NCBI GenBank assembly: GCA_017999235.1
Contig: JAGOBN010000308.1
Coordinates: forward strand, 1-5,671
DNA from: Anaerolineales bacterium
Lineage (GTDB): Bacteria; Chloroflexota; Anaerolineae; Anaerolineales; UBA6663
Direction of reading: 5' to 3'
Length of the DNA stretch: 5,671 nucleotides
Below the pieces are notes generated by a model. It was not told the origin of the DNA and did no database searches. It saw only the letters and a list, made by a program, of their open reading frames with translations. A program made the translations under genes and the position numbers. This document shows, piece after piece, positions 1-5,671 of this stretch; position 1 is the stretch's first letter, and each line of letters starts with the position of its first letter.

Positions 1-2
1 CC

Positions 3-410
3 CAGCTCCAGGGCGACGTGGCGGCCGAAGCCATCCTGCCGGATGAGCCGGCCCAGATCAGCGCCACGCTGATGGAGTGGTGCGACCAGCGCCGGCTGGA
101 TCTGATCTTCACCACGGGCGGCACCGGCTTTGCGCCGCGCGACGTGACGCCCGAGGCCACCCGCGCTGTCCTCGACCGCGAAGCGCCGGGCCTGGCCGAG
201 GCCATGCGCGCCGCATCTATGCGGGTGACGCCGCACGCCATGCTCTCGCGGGCGGTGTGCGGGCTGCGCGGGCGCACGCTCATCATCAACCTGCCGGGCA
301 GCCCCAAAGCCGTGCGCGAAAATCTGGCAACCCTGGCGCCGGTCCTGCCGCATGCCCTCGCCCTGCTGCGCGACGACCCCGGCGCCGAAGCCGGCCACCG
401 CGCCGTCTAG
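3..410 (+). CDS. mogA: Molybdopterin adenylyltransferase, MogA/gephyrin G-domain family (5' end cut by window)
   Basis: This is the C-terminal 135 residues of a MogA/MoaB-family protein; by family length roughly the first 30 residues lie outside the window. Proteins of this type adenylylate molybdopterin in the cytoplasm, the step before molybdate insertion in molybdenum cofactor synthesis. Counting from the first complete codon at base 3, the molybdopterin-binding loop TTGGTG is at residues 37-42. It is followed by [11 protein letters not shown] (43-53), which carries the conserved Asp47. The second signature, SRAVCGLRG (82-90) leading into the INLPGSPKA loop (95-103), is also intact. The wording is close to MogA and to the G domains of gephyrin and Cnx1, so I favour MogA over the often inactive MoaB. 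The tail after LLRDD is short and Ala/Gly-rich. The stop is TAG at 408-410. The next gene begins 12 bases later in the same reading frame. No other cofactor gene is visible, so its operon context upstream is unknown. Confidence 0.93.
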   Translation, partial: QLQGDVAAEAILPDEPAQISATLMEWCDQRRLDLIFTTGGTGFAPRDVTPEATRAVLDREAPGLAEAMRAASMRVTPHAMLSRAVCGLRGRTLIINLPGSPKAVRENLATLAPVLPHALALLRDDPGAEAGHRAV

Positions 411-422
411 CCTCCCCGCCGT

Positions 423-2675
423 ATGCTCAAGCCGCTGATTACCGGCCGCGCCTGGGGCCGGCACGTCTGGGCGCTGGCCTTTCTCGCCGCGCTCACCCTG
501 GTCTTTTTCTGGCCGGTGACCTTGGGCGTGGGCTACATCCCGCGCGGCGGCGGCGACCTGGTGAGCCTGCTGTGGCCCAACTACCACTACGCCGCGCAAG
601 CGCTGTGGGCGGGCCGGCTGCCGTTGTGGAACCCCACCGCCTTCGCCGGCGCCCCCTTCGCGCTCGATAACCAGGTCAGTTTTTTTTACCCCATCAACCT
701 GGCGGCTTGCCTGCTCTGGCCGGCGCTGCCGTACGCGGCGATGGAGGGGCTGGTGCTCTTCCATACCTGGCTGGCCGGCGCGAGCATGTACGGCCTGCTG
801 CTGGCGCTGCTGGCCGAGGACGACTCGCCCTCGGTCTGGCCGGCGCTGCTGGCGGCCGTGGCCTACATGTTCTCGGACGTTTTCATCACGCATCTCGGCA
901 ACCTGAACTTGAATGCGGTCTCCGCCTGGCTGCCGGCCGCTTTCGCGGCGCTGTATCTGGCGTTGACGCGGCGCTCGGCCGGCTGGGCGCTGACGGCGGG
1001 CCTGGCCGTGGGTCTGGCGGTGCTGGCCGGCCACGCGCAGATGACGTTTATTGTGGGCGCGGGGCTGGCCGCCTACACCGTCTGGGAGGTGGCGCGGACG
1101 GCGCGCACCGCCGGCTGGCGGCCCTCGGCCCAAGCGGCCGGCCTGGCGCTACTGGCCGCGGTCGTGGCCGTGGGCGTGGGCGCGGTGACGCTGCTGCCCA
1201 CGTTGGAGATGACGCCGTACACGGCGCGCGTCAAGCTGGATTACGCCCAAGCCGCCTCTTACTCGATCCCCTGGGAAGGGCTGGCCGGCCTGTTCTCGCC
1301 GCTGGCGCTGGGGCGGGGCGCGGCGGATTTCTGGGGGGCCTGGGACCGCGTCGAGCTGGGCTATCTGGGGGTGGCGCCGCTGTTCCTCGCCGGCCTGGCG
1401 CCGTTCCGGGGCCGGCGCGGCTTGCCCGTGTTTCTGGCGCTGCTGGCCGGCGGGGCGCTGCTGGTGGCGCTGGGCAGCCACACGCCCGTGCATCGCTGGC
1501 TGTATGATTTTGTCCCCGGTTTTTCCGGCATGCGCGTGCCGGCCCGCTTCATCCTGCTGACCGATTTTGCGCTGGCGGCGCTGGCCGGCTGCGGCCTGCA
1601 GGCCCTGGGGACGGTGTCCCGCCGGCGGCTGATTCTGTGGGGGCTGGCGCTGGCGGCGCTGGCGCTGGCGGCGCTGGGGTGGGGTGTCAGCGCGGCGGCG
1701 GCGGAAGCGGGCCGCGTTTGGCCGGCGTCGGCCACGGCCGGGCTGCTGATTACCTTGGGCCTGCTGGCGGCGGGCCTGGGGCTGGCGCTGTGGCGGCGCG
1801 GGCCGGCCGCCGGCCTGGCGGTGCTGCTCCTGGCCGCGGACCTGATCGGGCAGGGCGCGTGGATCGAAGTGGACTTTGAGCCGCCGACGCGCGGCCTGGA
1901 GCGCTCGCCGGCCGTGGACTTTGTGCTCCAGCAGCCCGGCCCGACGCGCGTGGACCCGGCTTCGGGCGTGGTGGCCTCCATCGCGTCGCTGTATGGCTTC
2001 GAGAACATCACCGGCGTTAATCACGCGCTGGTGCTGGCGGGGTATCAAACCTATGTCGGCGCGATGGGGCCGCGCGGCTCGCGCCTGTACAACTTCCTCA
2101 ACGCGCAGTGGCTGCTGGCCGCCAAGGATGCGCCGCCGGCCGCTGATCCCGCCATTGTCCCGGTCTTCACCGACGACCCGGCGCTGGATGTCTATCTCAA
2201 TACCAACGCCCAGCCGCGGGTGCAGCTGATCCACGCCGTTCAAACGGTGGCTACCGGCGAGGCCGCCTTTGCGGCCATCCTGGACCCGGCCTTTGACCCG
2301 GCGCGCGAGGTGGTGCTGCAGACCGGCGCGGCCGGCCGCCAGACGTGGCCGGCGGATGGCCCGTCGAATTTGTATTACCTGGATTACGGCGCGGAGTATC
2401 AACGCGTGGCCGTCACCGCGCCGGCGCCGGGCTATCTGGTCTTGAGCGAGGTCTGGTATCCGGGCTGGCGCGCCTGGGTGGATGGGCGGGCCGCGCCCGT
2501 GGAGCGCGCCAACTTCGCCTTCCGGGCCGTGCGGGTGGAGGCCGGCGACCAGGTGGTGGAGCTGCGCTTTGTGCCGGCCTGGCAATACGCGGGCCTGGCG
2601 CTCACGGCCGGCACCCTGGCGGCGCTGGCCGGCGCCGTGGTCTGGAAGCGGCGGGCCGGGGCCGCGCCGCGATGA
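423..2675 (+). CDS. YfhO-family polytopic membrane protein, probable GT-C-type glycosyltransferase
   Basis: This 750-residue protein has about 13 hydrophobic segments, an extracytoplasmic domain and a final membrane anchor. TM1 is near residues 14-36. The first outer loop has the YfhO-type pattern GGGDLVS (42-48) with Asp45, then LWAGRLPLWNP (61-71), a region where GT-C enzymes place a catalytic acid. Further family marks are FHTWLAGASMYG (113-124), GFSGMRVPARF (366-376) and GFENITGVN (525-533). Residues about 480-720 form a soluble part ending in a beta-rich module with VWYPGWRAWVDG (677-688); a last helix spans about 721-741, followed by a basic tail. In Bacillus subtilis YfhO transfers a sugar from a polyprenyl-phosphate donor to lipoteichoic acid outside the membrane; the acceptor here is unknown. 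The ATG at 423 has no recognisable Shine-Dalgarno (the upstream bases are CCTCCCCGCCGT), so translation may depend on coupling to mogA. The start suits TM1, but no alternative is excluded. A run of eight T and a 15-base tandem duplication lie inside the gene. Confidence 0.88.
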   Translation: MLKPLITGRAWGRHVWALAFLAALTLVFFWPVTLGVGYIPRGGGDLVSLLWPNYHYAAQALWAGRLPLWNPTAFAGAPFALDNQVSFFYPINLAACLLWPALPYAAMEGLVLFHTWLAGASMYGLLLALLAEDDSPSVWPALLAAVAYMFSDVFITHLGNLNLNAVSAWLPAAFAALYLALTRRSAGWALTAGLAVGLAVLAGHAQMTFIVGAGLAAYTVWEVARTARTAGWRPSAQAAGLALLAAVVAVGVGAVTLLPTLEMTPYTARVKLDYAQAASYSIPWEGLAGLFSPLALGRGAADFWGAWDRVELGYLGVAPLFLAGLAPFRGRRGLPVFLALLAGGALLVALGSHTPVHRWLYDFVPGFSGMRVPARFILLTDFALAALAGCGLQALGTVSRRRLILWGLALAALALAALGWGVSAAAAEAGRVWPASATAGLLITLGLLAAGLGLALWRRGPAAGLAVLLLAADLIGQGAWIEVDFEPPTRGLERSPAVDFVLQQPGPTRVDPASGVVASIASLYGFENITGVNHALVLAGYQTYVGAMGPRGSRLYNFLNAQWLLAAKDAPPAADPAIVPVFTDDPALDVYLNTNAQPRVQLIHAVQTVATGEAAFAAILDPAFDPAREVVLQTGAAGRQTWPADGPSNLYYLDYGAEYQRVAVTAPAPGYLVLSEVWYPGWRAWVDGRAAPVERANFAFRAVRVEAGDQVVELRFVPAWQYAGLALTAGTLAALAGAVVWKRRAGAAPR
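680..687 (+). repeat. Run of eight T inside a GC-rich coding region
   Basis: The bases read as the end of the Ser86 codon (AGT) plus two TTT Phe codons and the first base of Tyr89 in the YfhO-family gene. TTC would be the expected Phe codon in DNA this rich in GC. Such a run can cause polymerase slippage or a sequencing error. Gain of one T would move translation into a frame that stays open to a stop at 1505-1507. Confidence 0.6.
1644..1673 (+). repeat. Perfect 15-base tandem duplication coding for (LALAA)x2
   Basis: The unit CTGGCGCTGGCGGCG occurs twice without a mismatch, and a third copy begins with CTGGG. It is in frame and encodes residues 408-417 of the YfhO-family protein, inside a predicted transmembrane helix (about 402-424). 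Because the unit is a multiple of three, a change of copy number would lengthen or shorten the helix without a frameshift. It could be a recent slippage duplication or chance in a Leu/Ala-rich helix with strong codon bias. Confidence 0.8.
2672..2675 (+). promoter_or_regulatory. ATGA stop/start overlap, probable translational coupling
   Basis: The ATG of the glycosyltransferase shares its last two bases with the TGA stop of the YfhO-family gene. This arrangement usually means that ribosomes ending one gene restart on the next. There is no clean Shine-Dalgarno just upstream, only GC-rich sequence with a GGGG run at about 2658-2661, so coupling is the simplest explanation for initiation here. 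Confidence 0.75.
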
Positions 2676-4564
2676 GCCGGCGCGTCGAGTGGCTGCTGCT
2701 GGGCCTGATCTTGCTGCTGGCCGGCGCGCTGCGGATGGGCCGGCCGGACCTGACCGAATTCAAGCGCGACGAGGCCGCGCTTTATCGCCTGGCCTTGGAC
2801 GTGGCCGAGTTCAAAGCCTTCCCCGTGCGCGGCATCGGTTCCTCCGTGGGCGTGCCGAACACCCCCATCAGCGTCTACCTCTTCGCGCTGCCGCTGTTTT
2901 TGTGGAAGAGCCCGTTGGCCGCCACGCTGTTCGTGGGCGCGCTCAACACCGCTTCGGTCGCGCTGGCCTATGCGCTGGCGCGCCGCTACTGGGGCGGGCG
3001 GCCGGCGCTGCTGTCCGCCTTGCTCTACGCGGCCGCGCCCTGGGCGGTGTTGTACTCGCGCAAGCTCTGGGCGCAGGATCTGCTGCCGCTGTTTGTGGTC
3101 GGCCACGTCTTCACGGCCTTGCTGACGTTTGTGGAAGGCCGGCGGCGCTGGCTCATCCCGCATCTGGCCCTGCTGGCGCTGGTCGTGCAGATCCACTACG
3201 CCGGCGCGGTGCTGGCGCCGCTCACCGGTCTGCTGCTGATGGTTTACTGGCGGCGGGTGGATTGGCGGCTGATGGGCTGGGGCGCGCTGGCGGCGGCGCT
3301 GCTGGCGGCGCCGTTTGCCTGGTATCTGGTGACTGAATTGCTGGATCAGGCCTCCCTGACTGCGCTGCTGGAACTCACCGGCCGGCCGGCCGTTTACTCG
3401 GCCGACGCCGTGTGGCTCACGGCGCTGGTGGCGCTGGGCCTGGAGGTCCATTCGCCGGCCGGCCCGGCGGCCTTCCGGGATTTCCTGGGGACGGTGCCGG
3501 ATTTCACGCCGCTGCTGATGGCGGGCGGCGGCGTGCTGGCGGCCGGCGCCGGTCTGGTGCTGTGGCGGGCGCGGCCGGGCGCGCCGCGTTCCGTGGCGGA
3601 TCAGGCCGGCCTGGTGGTGCTGGCCTGGCTGGCCCTGCCGGTGCTGTTTTTCCTGCGGCACGCGACGCCGGTTTACCCCCACTACTTCATCCTCTTCTTT
3701 CCCGCGCCGTATCTCTTGGCCGGCCTTGCGCTCGACGCGGGCCTCACGCGCTGGCCCAGCGGGTGGGCGCGCGGGCTGGGCTGGGCTTTTCCGGCGGCGC
3801 TGGCCGGCGCGCAAACTTGGCTGGTGGTGGCGCTGCTGGGGTTCCTGGGCGCGCGCGCCACGCCCGGCGGTTTTGGCGTGCCGCTGGGGACCTTGCTAGC
3901 CGTGGCGGAGCAGGCCCACGGCGCGCCGGAGGTGCTGGTGTTGAGCGCCGGCGCCGATCCCGGCTTGGATGAGATCCCGGCCGTCTTCGATGTCTTGCTG
4001 CGCGATACCCCCCACCGCTTTGCGGAGGCGCGCACCACGGCGGTTTTCCCGGCCGGCCCGGCGCTGGTGATCGTCTGGCCGGCGGCCGAGCCTTATCCGG
4101 GCGCGGCCCGCTATCCGGCGGATGTAACCATTCCGTTGCGCGCCGGCGAGGGCGCCGTGCACATTACCCGCTGGACCGGCCGGCCGCCGCCCGTGCCTCG
4201 GCCGCGCGCGGCCTCGGCCTTGCTGGCCAATGGCGTGGAGGTCTTGGGCAGCGGCGGCGCTGCCGCGCAGTGGGAGCTGTGGTGGCAAGCGCCGGCCGGC
4301 GGCCCCGGCGAAAACATGACCGTCTTCGCGCATCTGCTGGACGCGGCCGGCGGGCGCGTAGCGCAGGCCGATCTCCCCACCTATCCGGCCGCGGGCTGGC
4401 GGGCCGGCGATGTGGTCGTCAGTTACTTCCCGCTGGCGGGCAGCGGCGTCGCCGTCCGAGCCGGGATGTATGGAACGCAATCGCTCACGCCCGTGGACGT
4501 GCTGGATGTGAACGGCAACCCGGCCGGCCAGTGGCTCGAATTCCCGTTGGCCGTTGAGCCATGA
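2672..4564 (+). CDS. Membrane glycosyltransferase of the family 39 / ArnT-like (GT-C) type with extracytoplasmic C-terminal domain
   Basis: This is a 630-residue protein. The open frame continues upstream to 2345, but the ATG at 2672 is chosen because TM1 (residues 7-22) starts right after it and the upstream part is a shadow of the preceding gene. The first outer loop has FKRDEA (30-35), whose Asp33-Glu34 pair sits where GT-C enzymes carry the catalytic acid. YSRKLWAQDLLP (128-139) matches the second conserved loop of PMT_2/ArnT-type proteins, including Asp136. HYFILFFPAPYLLAG (337-351) resembles their late conserved helix. About 12 or 13 membrane segments end near residue 394. The family moves a sugar from a polyprenyl-phosphate carrier to a lipid or protein outside the membrane; the substrate here cannot be read. 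Residues about 410-630 are soluble: first a segment with EIPAVFDVLLRD (434-445), then a beta-rich part with VFAHLLDAAGGRVAQAD (551-567) that I recall in Chloroflexota homologues but cannot name. It is co-expressed with the YfhO-family gene through the ATGA overlap. Confidence 0.86.
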   Translation: MSRRVEWLLLGLILLLAGALRMGRPDLTEFKRDEAALYRLALDVAEFKAFPVRGIGSSVGVPNTPISVYLFALPLFLWKSPLAATLFVGALNTASVALAYALARRYWGGRPALLSALLYAAAPWAVLYSRKLWAQDLLPLFVVGHVFTALLTFVEGRRRWLIPHLALLALVVQIHYAGAVLAPLTGLLLMVYWRRVDWRLMGWGALAAALLAAPFAWYLVTELLDQASLTALLELTGRPAVYSADAVWLTALVALGLEVHSPAGPAAFRDFLGTVPDFTPLLMAGGGVLAAGAGLVLWRARPGAPRSVADQAGLVVLAWLALPVLFFLRHATPVYPHYFILFFPAPYLLAGLALDAGLTRWPSGWARGLGWAFPAALAGAQTWLVVALLGFLGARATPGGFGVPLGTLLAVAEQAHGAPEVLVLSAGADPGLDEIPAVFDVLLRDTPHRFAEARTTAVFPAGPALVIVWPAAEPYPGAARYPADVTIPLRAGEGAVHITRWTGRPPPVPRPRAASALLANGVEVLGSGGAAAQWELWWQAPAGGPGENMTVFAHLLDAAGGRVAQADLPTYPAAGWRAGDVVVSYFPLAGSGVAVRAGMYGTQSLTPVDVLDVNGNPAGQWLEFPLAVEP

Positions 4565-4588
4565 GAGGCCGCCCGGCCCAGGCTTCTC
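4563..4588 (+). other. Possible stem-loop right after the glycosyltransferase gene
   Basis: GAGAGGCC (4563-4570) can pair with GGCTTCTC (4581-4588) over 8 bp with one G-U pair, leaving a 10-base loop. The stem overlaps the TGA stop at 4562-4564. No T-run follows, so it is not a standard intrinsic terminator. It might attenuate transcription or protect the 3' end of the upstream message. Short GC-rich hairpins are frequent by chance in such DNA, so confidence is low. Confidence 0.3.
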
Positions 4589-4615
4589 CAGCCACGCACG
4601 ACCTGAACCCGCTTT

Positions 4616-4621
4616 AAGGGG
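4616..4621 (+). promoter_or_regulatory. Ribosome binding site of the SDR gene
   Basis: AAGGGG lies six bases before the ATG at 4628, a good Shine-Dalgarno position. It is the only clear one in the window and fixes the SDR start. The 63-base gap before this gene (4565-4627) otherwise holds only the possible hairpin; I see no convincing -35/-10 promoter pair in it, so the gene may still be read through from upstream. Confidence 0.75.
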
Positions 4622-4627
4622 ACGCTC

Positions 4628-5467
4628 ATGCCTAATCCCAAAACGATCCTGATCACCGGCTGCTCGTCCGGCTTTGGCCGGGTTACCGCCCTGCATCTGG
4701 CGCGGCGCGGCTGGCGCGTGTTCGCCACGGTGCGCCGCGCCGCCGACCGCGAGCGCCTGCTGGCCGAGACGGCCGGCCTCCCGGTGGAGGTCTTTTTGTG
4801 TGACGTGGCCGACGACGCCCAGGTGGCGGCGCTGGGCCAGGCCGTGGCGGAGCGGACCCCGCGCCTGGACGCCCTGCTCAACAACGCCGGCACCGCTTTC
4901 CCCGGCCCGCTGGAATTTCAGCCGCTGGCCGACCTGCGCCGGCAATTGGACATTAACGTCGTCGCTCAAATCGCGGTGACCCAGGCGGTGCTGCCGAGGC
5001 TCAAAGCGGCGCGCGGGATCATCATCAACGTCTCCAGCATGGGCGGCCGGCTGGTCTTTCCCATCACTGGCGCGTATCACGCCAGCAAGTACGCGTTGGA
5101 GGCGCTGAGCGATGCGCTGCGGATTGAGCTGGCGCCGTTCGGGGTCAGGGTGGTGGTGCTGGAGCCGGGCGGCAGCCCGACGGGCATTTGGGGCGCCGGC
5201 GGCCGCCACGCGGACGCGGTCTGGCACGACCCGCGCGCGGACGCTTACCGGCCGCTGATGGACCGCTATTTACAGCTGGCCGGCGCTTCGGCGCGGGAGG
5301 GCTTCCCGCCCGAGCAGTTCGCGGCGCTGGTGGAACGGGTGCTGGCCGCCGGCCGGCCGCGGGCGCGCTACGTCATCCCGGCCCGCGCCGGAATCAATAT
5401 TCGGATGCGGGCGCTGCTGCCGGATTGGGCCTGGGACGCCGTGCTGCGCCGCCTCTTCCGCTGGTGA
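4628..5467 (+). CDS. Short-chain dehydrogenase/reductase (classical SDR), NAD(P)-dependent oxidoreductase
   Basis: This 279-residue cytoplasmic enzyme has the full set of classical SDR marks. The Rossmann nucleotide-binding motif is TGCSSGFG (10-17) and the structural motif is NNAG (85-88). Asn110 in LDIN is the likely fourth catalytic residue. INVSS (133-137) gives catalytic Ser137, and YHASK (150-154) gives Tyr150 and Lys154, with the usual 13-residue Ser-Tyr spacing. EPGG (179-182) is the post-catalytic loop. Arg37-Arg38 after the second strand (FATVRR) hint at NADP(H) preference, which is inference. The N-terminal wording resembles the group of SDRs that includes retinol and 17-beta-hydroxysteroid dehydrogenases, but the substrate cannot be read from this and is probably an alcohol/ketone pair. 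The length is normal for the family plus a short C-terminal extension ending LLPDWAWDAVLRRLFRW. The start is fixed by a strong ribosome binding site. It faces an acyl-CoA dehydrogenase gene tail to tail, which gives a weak hint of lipid or acyl metabolism. Confidence 0.95.
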   Translation: MPNPKTILITGCSSGFGRVTALHLARRGWRVFATVRRAADRERLLAETAGLPVEVFLCDVADDAQVAALGQAVAERTPRLDALLNNAGTAFPGPLEFQPLADLRRQLDINVVAQIAVTQAVLPRLKAARGIIINVSSMGGRLVFPITGAYHASKYALEALSDALRIELAPFGVRVVVLEPGGSPTGIWGAGGRHADAVWHDPRADAYRPLMDRYLQLAGASAREGFPPEQFAALVERVLAAGRPRARYVIPARAGINIRMRALLPDWAWDAVLRRLFRW

Positions 5468-5468
5468 T

Positions 5469-5671
5469 TTACTTCAGTCCCAGGATGTGCCGGGCGATAA
5501 CCAGCCGCTGAATCTCGCTCGCGCCTTCGCCAATCGTCATCAGCCGCGCGTCGCGGTAGATGCGCTCCACCGGGAACTCGCTGGAATAGCCGTAGCCGCC
5601 GTGGATCTGGATAGCGTTGCGGCAGACGCGCTCGGCCATCTCCGTGGCGAAGAGTTTGGCCTGCGCGGCCT
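5469..5671 (-). CDS. Acyl-CoA dehydrogenase, C-terminal fragment (5' end cut by window)
   Basis: Sixty-six residues plus the TAA stop (bases 5469-5471 read on the minus strand) are visible; the start lies beyond base 5671. They belong to the C-terminal helical domain of a flavin-dependent acyl-CoA dehydrogenase, which oxidises an acyl-CoA to the trans-2-enoyl-CoA and passes electrons to electron-transferring flavoprotein. Counting from the first complete codon, the family signatures are QIHGGYGY (21-28), [10 protein letters not shown] (33-42) and IGEGASEIQ (46-54). Glu48 (codon 5526-5528) is at the position of the catalytic base in the short- and medium-chain enzymes. The protein ends IARHILGLK, typical of the family. 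Chain-length or branched-acyl specificity cannot be told from this part. There is no room for a terminator between it and the SDR gene, so the two transcripts probably overlap at their 3' ends. Confidence 0.95.
   Translation of the reverse strand, partial: AAQAKLFATEMAERVCRNAIQIHGGYGYSSEFPVERIYRDARLMTIGEGASEIQRLVIARHILGLK

Noticed and set aside
707..1507. 266-codon plus-strand open frame inside the YfhO-family gene
   Set aside because: Its Gly/Arg/Ala-rich translation has no hydrophobic or catalytic pattern, while the main frame encodes recognisable YfhO signatures over the same bases.
1149..2585. 478-codon open frame on the minus strand inside the YfhO-family gene
   Set aside because: The translation is rich in Arg, Gln, His and Gly with no domain pattern. 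It is the usual antisense shadow of a GC-rich gene in which stop codons are rare.
2345..2671. Upstream extension of the family-39-like open frame
   Set aside because: It overlaps the conserved C-terminal module of the YfhO-family protein in another frame and reads as Gly/Arg/Ala-rich noise. The ATG at 2672 precedes the first membrane helix directly.
3379..3392. 14-base perfect palindrome made of overlapping GGCCGGCC units, considered as an operator or recombination site
   Set aside because: It lies within the coding sequence of the glycosyltransferase and is explained by the general abundance of this word in the window.
2432..3814. 460-codon open frame on the minus strand across the two glycosyltransferase genes
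   Set aside because: It has the same Arg/Gln/Pro-rich composition, spans the end of one real gene and the start of another, and shows no recognisable motif.
4565..4627. Promoter for the SDR gene in the 63-base gap
   Set aside because: CTTTAA at 4612-4617 resembles a -10 box but touches the ribosome binding site and has no -35 element at a suitable distance.
3896..5227. 443-codon open frame on the minus strand over the glycosyltransferase end and the SDR
   Set aside because: It covers a gene boundary and a real SDR with all catalytic residues on the plus strand; its own sequence is low in family signals.
1..5671. CRISPR array, insertion sequence, tRNA, phage or toxin-antitoxin system
   Set aside because: I saw no direct-repeat spacing, terminal inverted repeats, transposase or tRNA-like sequence. 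Nearly every base lies in one of five ordinary genes with uniform composition.

Overview
This is an ordinary, densely packed stretch of a bacterial chromosome with very high GC (about 70% by eye, third codon positions almost all G or C). It holds five protein genes. The first and last are cut by the window edges. I see no RNA gene, insertion sequence, CRISPR array, phage gene or attachment site. The protein styles (a large YfhO-type membrane protein, and a family-39-like glycosyltransferase with a C-terminal extracytoplasmic domain beside it) resemble what I recall from GC-rich Chloroflexota, for example the Anaerolineae or Caldilineae. That assignment is inference; no marker gene confirms it.

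Layout: (1) 3-410, +, the end of a MogA/gephyrin-G-type molybdopterin adenylyltransferase. (2) 423-2675, +, a 750-residue YfhO-family polytopic membrane protein, probably a GT-C-fold sugar transferase. (3) 2672-4564, +, a 630-residue family-39/ArnT-like GT-C membrane glycosyltransferase with a soluble C-terminal part of about 220 residues; its ATG overlaps the previous stop as ATGA. (4) 4628-5467, +, a 279-residue classical short-chain dehydrogenase with its own clear Shine-Dalgarno. (5) 5469-5671, -, the C-terminal end of an acyl-CoA dehydrogenase, converging on the SDR with one base between the two stop codons.

Genes 2 and 3 look like a functional pair. Both are predicted to sit in the cytoplasmic membrane, use a polyprenyl-phosphate-linked sugar and transfer it on the outer face. 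Their tight overlap suggests co-translation. MogA lies 12 bases upstream and is probably co-transcribed by position only; it acts in molybdenum cofactor synthesis in the cytoplasm. The SDR and the acyl-CoA dehydrogenase are soluble redox enzymes with no visible link to the glycosyltransferases.

I found no convincing new biological system. The observations most worth checking are the unusual abundance of the palindromic octamer GGCCGGCC (16 copies counted by hand), the uncharacterised C-terminal domain of the family-39-like protein, and the pairing of two different GT-C proteins.
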